From Solirubrobacterales bacterium (GTDB lineage: Bacteria > Actinomycetota > Thermoleophilia > Solirubrobacterales > Solirubrobacteraceae), in NCBI GenBank assembly GCA_009781575.1, contig WQXW01000091.1:1-6880 (forward strand): a stretch of DNA of 6,880 bases. Direction: 5' to 3'. The notes beneath the pieces were generated by a model that saw only the letters and a list, made by a program, of their open reading frames with translations, had not been told where the DNA came from and ran no database searches. A program made the translations under genes and the position numbers. Positions 1 through 5,416 of the stretch are shown piece by piece; the stretch's first letter is position 1, and every line of letters begins with the position of its first letter.

Positions 1-2
1 GC

Positions 3-806
3 AACGGCAACGGCATTGGCAACGGCAACGGCCACGCCGCCGAGCCACTGCCCGCGGCCGGCAACGGCGCCACGGTGGCCGCGCCGGCACGTGCGCCTCG
101 CGTGGAGGAGGTCGCGCCGCGGGTGTGGCGCGCTCCGGCCGGCACGCTGGCGCGCGCGCTCCCTCCGGAGGCGATGGCGGGCGTGGCGCTGGCGGGCGCG
201 GGCGCCGCGCTGGCCGCGGCGGTGGCGATCAAGGCGTCGGCGGCGATCCTGCTGCCGGTGCTGCTCGCCGCGCTGTTGCGCTCGCCCCGCCGGCTGGCCT
301 GGTTTTCGGCCGGCCTCGTGGTGGCCGGCGTGGCGCTGGCAGTGGCCAGCTATCTGGCGTTCGGGCCGCACCTGCCCGATCTCGGCACGCAGGGAAGCCT
401 CGTGACCACCATGAGCGTGCCCAACCTGATCGGGCTGGCGTTCACGCTGGGCGGGGAGACCACAGCGCTCCACGTGCTGCTCACCGCCACGCTGGTCATC
501 CTGATCGCGGCCTGCTGTGTCAGCGCGTGGCGCAGCGGCGATCCGATCACCGCCGGCGGCTGGGCCACCATCGCGCTGGTGGTCACACTCAGCTGGGTCC
601 TGCCGTGGTACGTGCTGTGGGTGCTCCCGCTGGCCGCTCTCTCGCGCTCGCGCCGGCTGCGCATCGCCACGGTGGCGCTGGGCGCCTACCTGATCCTCGC
701 CTGGATGCCGGTGACCTCCACGATGCGCGCCGCGATCGGGTTCCATCCGGAGAAGACCAAGCTGGGGCTCTTCCACCAGCAGGAGGTCAAAGAGCTGATG
801 AACTGA
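3..806 (+). CDS. Polytopic membrane glycosyltransferase, GT87/DUF2029-like (5'-truncated, C-terminal part)
   Basis: The frame is open from the left edge, so the true start lies outside; the GTG at 75 is internal. The visible 267 residues begin with a low-complexity Asn-Gly run (residues 1-10) and an Ala/Pro-rich stretch to about residue 55. About five hydrophobic segments follow (roughly 57-92, 98-120, 155-176, 187-213, 220-236) and a short charged tail. The segment 'AIKASAAILLPVLLA' followed by Arg-Pro-Arg-Arg, and the later 'WVLPWYVLWVLPLA', resemble the C-terminal half of GT87/DUF2029 mannosyltransferases. Those integral membrane enzymes move mannose from polyprenol-phosphate donors onto envelope glycans or glycolipids; substrate and linkage cannot be read here. 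The catalytic N-terminal loop is outside the window, so only the family is proposed. The downstream gene is convergent, 48 bp away. It could instead be another GT-C-fold membrane protein. Confidence 0.7.
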   Translation, partial: NGNGIGNGNGHAAEPLPAAGNGATVAAPARAPRVEEVAPRVWRAPAGTLARALPPEAMAGVALAGAGAALAAAVAIKASAAILLPVLLAALLRSPRRLAWFSAGLVVAGVALAVASYLAFGPHLPDLGTQGSLVTTMSVPNLIGLAFTLGGETTALHVLLTATLVILIAACCVSAWRSGDPITAGGWATIALVVTLSWVLPWYVLWVLPLAALSRSRRLRIATVALGAYLILAWMPVTSTMRAAIGFHPEKTKLGLFHQQEVKELMN

Positions 807-854
807 GCGGCGCGCCGGTGCGCGGGCCGGCGGGCCGTGGGCGGCGCGTCGGTG

Positions 855-1223
855 TCAGTGATCCGCGACGTACCCGCCGTCGGGCGCCAGCGGGCGCTCT
901 TCCGCGTGCCAGCGCACCAGGCCGCCCCGCATCGAATACGCCTCGAAGCCGGCCGTGCGCAACGCCTGCGCGGCCATCGCCGAGCGCTCGCCCACGCGGC
1001 AGTAGAAGACCACCGGCCGCCCGCGCTCGAGCGAGGAGGCCTGGGCGGGCAGCTCCGCGAGCGGCACGTGGCGCGAGCCCTCGATGTGACCCGCCTCGCG
1101 CTCGTGGGGCTCGCGCACGTCCACGAGCTGCACCGGACGCTCCTCGGCGAGCCACCCAGCGAGCGCCTCGGGCTCCAGCTCGATCTCGCCCTCCGCGGCG
1201 GGGCGTGGCGCGGTTGCGCTCAT
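855..1223 (-). CDS. Single-domain rhodanese-like sulfurtransferase
   Basis: A complete 122-residue protein, the normal size for a stand-alone rhodanese domain (PF00581). Visible features are 'VQLVDVREPHE' (residues 31-41), 'GHIEGSRHVPLAEL' (45-58) and the active-site loop C75-R-V-G-E-R80-S81. This matches the Cys-x-x-Gly-x-Arg-Ser pattern in which the cysteine carries a persulfide. 'GFEAYSMRGGLVRWHAE' (92-108) is the typical closing segment. No signal peptide or membrane segment is visible, so it should be cytosolic. The likely role is sulfane-sulfur transfer or sulfur trafficking; donor and acceptor are unknown. The start is ATG at 1221-1223. There is no convincing Shine-Dalgarno sequence, and palindromic repeat copy 1 lies only about 20 bp upstream, so the promoter must lie inside or beyond that repeat, or the gene is read from the DUF6458 gene upstream. 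Family assignment is secure; the pathway is not. Confidence 0.93.
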   Translation of the reverse strand: MSATAPRPAAEGEIELEPEALAGWLAEERPVQLVDVREPHEREAGHIEGSRHVPLAELPAQASSLERGRPVVFYCRVGERSAMAAQALRTAGFEAYSMRGGLVRWHAEERPLAPDGGYVADH

Positions 1224-1243
1224 GAGACGAGGCTAACGCGACC

Positions 1244-1328
1244 AGGCGCCGTTGGGGGATTTGAAAAGAGGATTCGTTCCGCGCGGAACCAATCCTAAAA
1301 ACAAAACACGCAACGGGCGCTGCTCGAC
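1244..1328 (+). repeat. 85-bp palindromic repeat, copy 1
   Basis: This is one of three copies of an exactly 85-bp unit. The core (1270-1295) reads GGATTCGTTCCGCG on its left and closes with CGGAACCAATCC; all core positions pair except a C.C mismatch (1275/1290). Outside the core there is a 5x5 purine-rich internal loop, then TTTG (1260-1263) pairing with CAAA (1302-1305), GTTG (1251-1254) pairing with CAAC (1311-1314), and GGCGCC/GGGCGC pairing with one bulged base. By hand count copy 1 matches copies 2 and 3 at 73 of 85 positions each. It lies between the rhodanese start and the DUF6458 stop. On the minus strand the core is followed by a short T-rich run (TCTTTTC), so it could help terminate the DUF6458 transcript; this is inference. 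Confidence 0.9.
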
Positions 1329-1396
1329 CGGCACCGCCGGAGCGGACGCCCGCCCGGAGATCGAGCTGTGGCCATCGGTCGTCGAGTGCGGCGGGA

Positions 1397-1627
1397 TCAG
1401 CGCGCCGGCGGGTAGGGCGGCTGGTCCCGCGGCCCCCTCGTGTGGTCGGGGCGGCGCGGCGCGTACGCGTACAGGTAGAGCAGCGAGAGCACCAGGCCCA
1501 CGATGCCCACGATCATCAGGATCAGGCCGATCGTGGGGAGCGAGAAGCCCGAGGGGCTGGCGGTCACTGCGTACCGCAGGATCGCGCCCACCGCGATCAG
1601 CAGCAGCGAGGTGCCGGTGCCGGGCAT
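1397..1627 (-). CDS. Small membrane protein, DUF6458-type
   Basis: A 76-residue protein with two hydrophobic segments: residues 7-20 (SLLLIAVGAILRYAVTAS region) and about 30-55 (TIGLILMIVGIVGLVLSLLY). The intervening 'ASPSGFSL' loop and a short basic, proline-rich tail ending 'QPPYPPAR' complete it. The GTGTSLLLIAVGAILRYAVT start and the IGLILMIVGIVGLVLSLL segment match my memory of the actinobacterial DUF6458 family, which has no known function. I chose ATG 1625-1627 because the conserved family sequence begins there; an upstream GTG at 1726 would add a low-complexity leader and run into the acyl-CoA dehydrogenase start. The gene is divergent from acyl-CoA dehydrogenase with about 100 bp between start codons. 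Repeat copy 1 follows 68 bp after its stop codon. Confidence 0.83.
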   Translation of the reverse strand: MPGTGTSLLLIAVGAILRYAVTASPSGFSLPTIGLILMIVGIVGLVLSLLYLYAYAPRRPDHTRGPRDQPPYPPAR

Positions 1628-1727
1628 GCCACTGAGCGTACCCGACCGGCAGGTGCGCGAACCGCGGGCGGCACTCTCGCACCCTGATCGGTGGCCGCCG
1701 CCGGGCCGCACTAGGATCACTGCCACG
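1628..1727. promoter_or_regulatory. Divergent intergenic region, probable promoters
   Basis: These 100 bp separate the start codons of DUF6458 (-) and acyl-CoA dehydrogenase (+), so both promoters are expected here. On the plus strand TAGGAT at 1712-1717 resembles a -10 hexamer, and its AGGA (1713-1716) could equally be a Shine-Dalgarno, 11 bp before the ATG at 1728. No good -35 box is visible at the right distance. The placement is positional inference; no operator palindrome was recognised. Confidence 0.35.
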
Positions 1728-2876
1728 ATGCCGGCGATCCTGAGCGACGTCTACACGATCCCCCAGGAGCACCTCGACATGTGCGACACGATCGCCCGGA
1801 TCGCGCGCGAGCGCATCGCGCCGCGCTCGGCGGAGATCGACGAGAAGGCCGAATACCCGTGGGACATCCGGCGGCTGCTGGCCGAGCAGGACATCCTCGG
1901 CCTCCCGTTCCCCACCCAGTACGGCGGCACCGGCACCGGCACGCTGATGCTCAACATGGCGATCGAGCAGCTCGCCAAGGTCGACGCCTCGGTCGCGCTG
2001 ATCCTGATGGTCCAGGAGCTCGGCACGCTTCCGATCCAGCTGTTCGGCTCGGAGGAGCTCAAGGAGCGCCTGCTGCCGGGCTGCGCCAGCGGCGAGCGCT
2101 CACCGGCGTTCGCGCTCTCGGAGCCGGAAGCCGGATCGGATCCCGCCGGCATGACCACCACCGCCGTGCGCGACGGCGAGGAGTGGGTGATCAACGGCAC
2201 CAAGAACTGGATCACCAACCTCGGCGTGGCCGACTTCTACATCTGCTTCGCCGTCACCGACCCCGAGCAGCGCCGCATCACCGCCTTCGTCGTGGAGGCC
2301 GACCGCCCGGGCTTCTCGGTGGGAAAGCTCGAGCACAAGCTCGGGATCAGGGCCTCGCCCACCGGCCAGCCCATCTTCGAGGAGGTGCGCGTGCCGTCGG
2401 GCAACGTGATCGGCGAGGTCGGGCGTGGGCTGGCGGTCGCGCTGGCCACGCTCGAGCGCACGCGCCTCGGCGCCGCCGCGCAGGCGGTGGGCATCGCGCA
2501 GGGCGCCACCGACTACGCGATCCAATACGCGCGCGAGCGGGTCCAGTTCGGGCGGCCCATCATCGACTTCCAGGCGATCCAGTTCAAGCTGGCCGACATG
2601 CAGATGCGCACCGCCGCGGCGCGGGAGCTGCTCTACAAGGCGTGCGCGCTCGCCGACCGGCGCGACCCCGAGCTCTCGCGATACTCCTCGATGGCCAAGG
2701 TCTTCTGCTCCGACACCGCGATGGCGGTCACGATCGAGGCGGTGCAGGTCCTGGGGGGGTACGGTTATGTGAAGGAGTATCCAGTCGAGCGCATGATGCG
2801 AGACGCCAAGATCACCCAGATCTACGAGGGGACGAACGAGATCCAACGGCTCGTGATCGCCCGCTCGTTCAGGTGA
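1728..2876 (+). CDS. Acyl-CoA dehydrogenase
   Basis: The 382-residue length is normal for the family. This FAD enzyme catalyses alpha,beta-desaturation of acyl-CoA, the first step of beta-oxidation or branched-chain acyl-CoA catabolism, passing electrons to ETF. The N-terminal helical domain covers about 7-118. The middle beta domain carries 'FALSEPEAGSDP' (128-139, flavin contact signature) and 'GTKNWITNLGVAD' (157-169). 'KLGIRASPTGQPIFEEVRVP' spans 204-223. The C-terminal helical domain has 'ERVQFGRPIIDFQAIQFKLADM' (from 270) and 'QVLGGYGYVKEYPVERMMRDAKI' (340-362). E367 in 'QIYEGTNEIQR' is the catalytic base at the usual short-chain/medium-chain position. I chose ATG 1728 because it gives the family length; the frame stays open upstream but has no homology-like sequence. 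The metallopeptidase follows 9 bp later. Chain-length specificity cannot be told; short or branched substrates are plausible. Confidence 0.96.
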   Translation: MPAILSDVYTIPQEHLDMCDTIARIARERIAPRSAEIDEKAEYPWDIRRLLAEQDILGLPFPTQYGGTGTGTLMLNMAIEQLAKVDASVALILMVQELGTLPIQLFGSEELKERLLPGCASGERSPAFALSEPEAGSDPAGMTTTAVRDGEEWVINGTKNWITNLGVADFYICFAVTDPEQRRITAFVVEADRPGFSVGKLEHKLGIRASPTGQPIFEEVRVPSGNVIGEVGRGLAVALATLERTRLGAAAQAVGIAQGATDYAIQYARERVQFGRPIIDFQAIQFKLADMQMRTAAARELLYKACALADRRDPELSRYSSMAKVFCSDTAMAVTIEAVQVLGGYGYVKEYPVERMMRDAKITQIYEGTNEIQRLVIARSFR

Positions 2877-2885
2877 GGCCCGCCA

Positions 2886-3536
2886 ATGCGCCGCCCGCGC
2901 CCCTCGCAGTCGGCGCTCCGAGCGCGGCGGGTGGCGTTCGCGGCGCTCGTCGCCCTCGCGCTGGGCCTCGTGGTGGTCGTGGTCGGGCAGGGCTTCTCCA
3001 CGATGGGCGCCGTGCGCGCGGTCGAGGAGGTCCTGATCGGCCTGCTTGCGATCGCGCTGCTGCTGGGCCTCGCCGCGATGGCGGCGGTGCGCATGGGCGC
3101 GTGGCGCGAACCGGAGTCCGAGCAGGAGTTCGAGCGGCTGGTGCGCCACTCCGAGGAGCTCGCGCGCGAGGCCCTGGTCGTCGACCCCGACGAAGCGCAC
3201 TTCATGGAGCTCGATCCCCACAACGACGCGGACTTCGAAGAGCTGGTGCGCGACGCGCTGGATGAGCTGCCCGACCTGCTCCGCAACGCGCTCCGCCACG
3301 TCGCGGTCGTGATCTCCGACTCCGGGCGCCAGCGCCACGCCTACGGCCTCTACCAGGGCGGCGCCACACGCCGCGACGACACCCACGACAGGATCGTGAT
3401 CTTCAGGGACACCCTGCGCCGCGACTTCGGCCACGACCCCGACCTGCTGCGCGCGCAGGTCACGCGCACCGTGCGCCACGAGCTGGCTCACCACGTCGGC
3501 TTCGACGAGCTCGGCGTCAGCCGCCTCGATCTCTAG
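2886..3536 (+). CDS. Membrane-anchored zinc metallopeptidase, Zincin_1-like
   Basis: A 216-residue protein. A basic N-terminus (RRPRPSQSALRARR) precedes two hydrophobic segments at about 17-38 and 47-70. A charged linker follows at 71-115, then a compact domain at 116-214. The domain shows 'DFEELVRDALDELPDLLRNAL', 'AYGLYQG' (152-158), 'DRIVIFRDTLRRDF' and 'VRHELAHHVGFDE' (197-208). This resembles the small Zincin_1 family (PF06262, 'metallopeptidase family protein'). H198, E199 and H202 form HExxH. By metzincin spacing the third-ligand position is E208, where I recall Asp being more usual; D207 is adjacent. With two membrane segments and a basic start the catalytic domain should be cytosolic. 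The substrate is unknown. GAGG at 2876-2879 overlaps the upstream stop codon and serves the ATG at 2886, so cotranscription with acyl-CoA dehydrogenase is likely, though no functional link is evident. Confidence 0.85.
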   Translation: MRRPRPSQSALRARRVAFAALVALALGLVVVVVGQGFSTMGAVRAVEEVLIGLLAIALLLGLAAMAAVRMGAWREPESEQEFERLVRHSEELAREALVVDPDEAHFMELDPHNDADFEELVRDALDELPDLLRNALRHVAVVISDSGRQRHAYGLYQGGATRRDDTHDRIVIFRDTLRRDFGHDPDLLRAQVTRTVRHELAHHVGFDELGVSRLDL

Positions 3537-3660
3537 CCAGGAGCACGGCTGAGCGCCAGGAGCGCGTCTGAGCGGCGCCGGGCGGCGTCCTCGGTCGCTC
3601 GCGTGCGAAGCACGCCACGCTCCCTGCGTCCTTGCCCGGCTTGCTCAGCCGCACTCCTGG
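3537..3660. repeat. 124-bp inverted-repeat element downstream of metallopeptidase
   Basis: It starts immediately after the TAG stop. The terminal arms 3537-3554 (CCAGGAGCACGGCTGAGC) and 3643-3660 (GCTCAGCCGCACTCCTGG) pair at 16 of 18 positions. A second, direct copy of the left arm follows at 3556-3574, differing at two positions from 3537-3555. Inside, GCCGGGC (3577-3583) pairs with GCCCGGC (3634-3640), and GCGTGC-GAA-GCACGC (3601-3615) forms a central hairpin. No T-run follows the right arm, so it is not a classical intrinsic terminator. It might still act in 3'-end processing or be a small mobile repeat; function is unknown. Confidence 0.7.
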
Positions 3661-3709
3661 CCGGCGCCCCGGCGATTCTCGGCCGCGAAATCGTCAAATC
3701 GACACGGGC

Positions 3710-3810
3710 CGAACACACCTGTCGGAGGCGCCGTTGGGGGCTTCAAAAAAAGGATTCGTTCCGCGCGGAATCAATCTTTGAAACACAACACGAAACGGAC
3801 GCTGCTCAAC
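3710..3810 (+). repeat. 85-bp palindromic repeat, copy 2, with 16-bp left extension
   Basis: The 85-bp unit is 3726-3810; the preceding CGAACACACCTGTC at 3710-3723 is shared with copy 3 but not copy 1. The core (3752-3777) has two C-to-T changes relative to the other copies (3771 and 3777). Both leave G.U pairs in a plus-strand transcript (with G3758 and G3752) but would make A.C mismatches in a minus-strand one. The central C.C mismatch (3757/3772) is kept. TTC (3742-3744) can pair with GAA (3780-3782) across a one-sided A5 bulge. On the minus strand the core is followed by T7 (complement of 3745-3751), which looks terminator-like, but no minus-strand gene enters from that side. Confidence 0.88.
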
Positions 3811-3880
3811 GACCGACCGCGTGATCAAGCTGATCAAAGTCCCCGTACCCGCGCCGCGGGGCGCGCGCGGGGGTGCCATG

Positions 3881-3894
3881 AAAATGCGCATTTT
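3881..3894. promoter_or_regulatory. Perfect 14-bp palindrome AAAATGCGCATTTT
   Basis: A perfect AT-flanked palindrome in the spacer between repeat copies 2 and 3, rare by composition in such GC-rich DNA. It could be a dimeric regulator site or a further part of the repeat array. No regulator gene is in the window, and the thiolase start is over 300 bp away, so an operator role is only a guess. Confidence 0.3.
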
Positions 3895-3914
3895 GCGGGA
3901 ATCGGGCGACGCCT

Positions 3915-4015
3915 CGAACACACCTGTCCGAGGCGTCGTTGGGGGATTTGTTTTGAGGATTCGTTCCGCGCGGAACCAATCCTCAAAACAAAGAACGCAA
4001 CAGACGGAGCTCGAC
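3915..4015 (+). repeat. 85-bp palindromic repeat, copy 3, with 16-bp left extension
   Basis: The unit is 3931-4015 and is the best-paired copy. The arms 3947-3969 and 3970-3992 are complementary at 22 of 23 positions; the single exception is the conserved C.C pair (3962/3977). Left extension CGAACACACCTGTCCG (3915-3930) matches copy 2. Further out GTTG (3938-3941) pairs with CAAC (3998-4001), and GCGTC/GACGG-type arms pair past one bulged base. At this outer stem the C-G pair of copy 1 (1249/1317) is replaced by T-A (3936/4004), a compensatory change. By hand count it matches copy 1 at 73 and copy 2 at 64 of 85 positions. No T-run follows on either strand. Confidence 0.9.
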
Positions 4016-4199
4016 TGGCGCCGCCGCCGCGGGCGCCGGCGCATTGGGCGCAAATCCGGGGCCATTTTGCGAGCAGTGGCACGCGAAATGAAGAACCCAA
4101 CACCCTCGGCGAGCCGCTGCCGCGCCGCTGCCGGGTGGGATCTCTAGGATTCTGCCGCCCCCACAAGCGCGGCCCGCGGGCCGCGCGAACCCCTCGACC

Positions 4200-4205
4200 A
4201 AGGAG
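4200..4205 (+). promoter_or_regulatory. Shine-Dalgarno of the thiolase gene
   Basis: AAGGAG lies 11 bp before the ATG at 4217. It is the clearest ribosome-binding site in the window and fixes the thiolase start. Confidence 0.8.
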
Positions 4206-4216
4206 AAGAGCCCCAG

Positions 4217-5410
4217 ATGGCGCAAGCAGTGATCGTCGATGCCGTGAGAACCCCGATCGGACGAGCGGCCAAGGGCTCGCTGAAGTCGGTGCGCGCCGAC
4301 GAGCTCGCCGCGATCCCCCTGAGGGCGCTGATCGAGCGCAACCCACAGCTCGACCCCAGCACGATCGGCGATGTGATGATGGGCTGCGGGTACGGCGAGG
4401 GCGAGCAGGGCTACAACGTCGGGCGGATCGCCTCGCTGCTGGCCGGCATCGACCACCACGTGCCCGCCTGCACCGTCAACCGCTTCTGCGCCTCCTCGCT
4501 GCAGACCACCCGGATGGCGCTGCACGCGATCGAGGCCGGCGAGGGCGACACCTACATCGCCGCCGGCGTGGAGGCTGTCTCGCGCGCCGGGCGCGGCGGT
4601 CAGTTCGAGTTCAACCCAAGGGTCGACGGCTCGGAGGGCTCGCTCTACAACGTCTACATCCCGATGGGCATGACCGCCGAGAACGTCGCCGACCGGTGCA
4701 AGGTCTCGCGCGAGTCCCAGGACGAATGGGCGCTGGTGTCCCAGACGCGGGCGGTCGCCGCGCAGGAGTCGGGCCATTTCGACGCCGAGATCGTGCCGGT
4801 CACCGTGCCCGCCCACACCGAGACCGACAAGGAGGGCAACGAGGTCGAGCTGCCTGAGACCGTGGTCTCCAAGGACGACGGGCCGCGCCCGGGCACCACG
4901 ATGGAGAAGCTCGCCGCGCTCCAGCCGGTGTTCAAGCCCGACGGCTCGGTCACCGCCGGCAACTCGTGCCCGCTCAACGACGGCGCCGCCGCGCTGCTGG
5001 TCATGTCCGAGGAGCGCGCGCGCCAGCTCGGGATGACCCCCAAGGTCCGCATCCTCGCCTCCACCGTCGCCGCGATCCGCCCGGAGATCATGGGCCTGGG
5101 GCCGATCCCCGCGATCCAGGCCCTCCTCGAGCGCACCAAAATGACCATGGACGACATCGACGTGGTCGAGATCAACGAGGCGTTCGCCGCCCAGATCGTG
5201 CCCTGCAAGGCGGAGCTTCACATCGACGAGGAGAAGCTCAACCCGTTCGGCGGCGCGATCGCGCTGGGCCATCCCTTCGGCATGACCGGCGCGCGCATAA
5301 TGACCACGCTGATCAACGACATGCAAACGCTCGACGCCACCTACGGCATCGAGTCGATGTGCGTCGCCGGCGGGATGGGCATGGCCATGCTGGTCGAGCG
5401 GCTGAGCTGA
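4217..5410 (+). CDS. Acetyl-CoA C-acyltransferase (thiolase family)
   Basis: A complete 397-residue thiolase, typical family length. It would cleave 3-ketoacyl-CoA with CoA to acetyl-CoA plus a shortened acyl-CoA (last step of beta-oxidation), or run in reverse as acetoacetyl-CoA synthesis. Catalytic residues are all present: nucleophile C91 in '[12 protein letters not shown]', N320-E321 in 'EINEAFAAQ', H352 in '[16 protein letters not shown]' and C382 in '[10 protein letters not shown]'. The CoA/loop segment '[17 protein letters not shown]' (246-262) has the Cys-Pro-Leu variant I associate with actinobacterial FadA-type enzymes. The N-terminus '[19 protein letters not shown]' supports ATG 4217. 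It is cytosolic, with no partner fadB-like gene visible. Chain-length preference (degradative FadA versus acetyl-CoA acetyltransferase) cannot be settled. It is transcribed alone after a repeat-rich leader and is convergent with egtD. Confidence 0.95.
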   Translation: MAQAVIVDAVRTPIGRAAKGSLKSVRADELAAIPLRALIERNPQLDPSTIGDVMMGCGYGEGEQGYNVGRIASLLAGIDHHVPACTVNRFCASSLQTTRMALHAIEAGEGDTYIAAGVEAVSRAGRGGQFEFNPRVDGSEGSLYNVYIPMGMTAENVADRCKVSRESQDEWALVSQTRAVAAQESGHFDAEIVPVTVPAHTETDKEGNEVELPETVVSKDDGPRPGTTMEKLAALQPVFKPDGSVTAGNSCPLNDGAAALLVMSEERARQLGMTPKVRILASTVAAIRPEIMGLGPIPAIQALLERTKMTMDDIDVVEINEAFAAQIVPCKAELHIDEEKLNPFGGAIALGHPFGMTGARIMTTLINDMQTLDATYGIESMCVAGGMGMAMLVERLS

Positions 5411-5416
5411 GCGCGC

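Larger units (their letters stand above)
3537..4216. other. 680-bp gene-free, repeat-rich intergenic region
   Basis: No open frame here has protein-like composition; the frames that cross it read straight through palindromic DNA. From left to right it holds the 124-bp inverted-repeat element (3537-3660), palindromic repeat copy 2 with its 16-bp left extension (3710-3810), a spacer with the perfect palindrome AAAATGCGCATTTT (3881-3894), repeat copy 3 with the same extension (3915-4015), and a 200-bp leader to the thiolase. The leader contains CGCAAAT (4049-4055) facing ATTTTGCG (4064-4071), which could form a small hairpin. TAGGAT at 4145-4150 is a possible -10 hexamer with no matching -35. 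The thiolase promoter presumably lies in the last 200 bp. A/T runs in the repeats stand out against the surrounding high GC. Confidence 0.75.

Noticed and set aside
1..36. Phase-variable simple repeat (GGCAAC hexamers) at the left edge.
   Set aside because: The unit is 6 bp, so copy changes keep the reading frame; only loop length could vary.
807..854. Possible bidirectional terminator between the glycosyltransferase and rhodanese genes.
   Set aside because: The 48 bp are GC-rich with many overlapping short pairings, but there is no single clear stem and no T-run on either strand.
1503..1727. An N-terminal extension of the acyl-CoA dehydrogenase by 75 codons.
   Set aside because: The extension overlaps the DUF6458 gene antisense and adds no family sequence; ATG 1728 gives the normal length with an AGGA upstream.
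2100..3494. A 464-codon open frame antisense to acyl-CoA dehydrogenase and the metallopeptidase.
   Set aside because: Long antisense frames are expected in very GC-rich genes. Its His/Arg/Asp-rich composition is typical of a shadow frame, and both sense genes show intact family motifs.
3726..3810. Simple intrinsic terminators as the whole explanation of the 85-bp repeats.
   Set aside because: Only copy 2 (minus strand, T7) and weakly copy 1 have T-runs. Copy 3 has none on either strand, and no minus-strand gene feeds copies 2 and 3.
3822..3836. Two TGATCA palindromes nine bases apart (3822-3827 and 3831-3836).
   Set aside because: Six-base palindromes this short are weak evidence, no matching gene context was seen, and they may simply be chance in the repeat flank.
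3710..4015. CRISPR array.
   Set aside because: Only two copies occur here, the unit is about 85-101 bp with a 104-bp spacer, there are no cas genes, and a third copy lies 2.4 kb away.
3694..4065. A 123-codon minus-strand open frame across repeat copies 2 and 3, and similar frames through copy 1, sharing pieces such as VPRGTNP.
   Set aside because: The shared peptides come from translating the palindromic repeat, which reads as VPRGTNP on both strands. Composition is not protein-like and the frames end arbitrarily. Such frames risk being annotated as a spurious protein family; VPRG is also not a meaningful protease site here.
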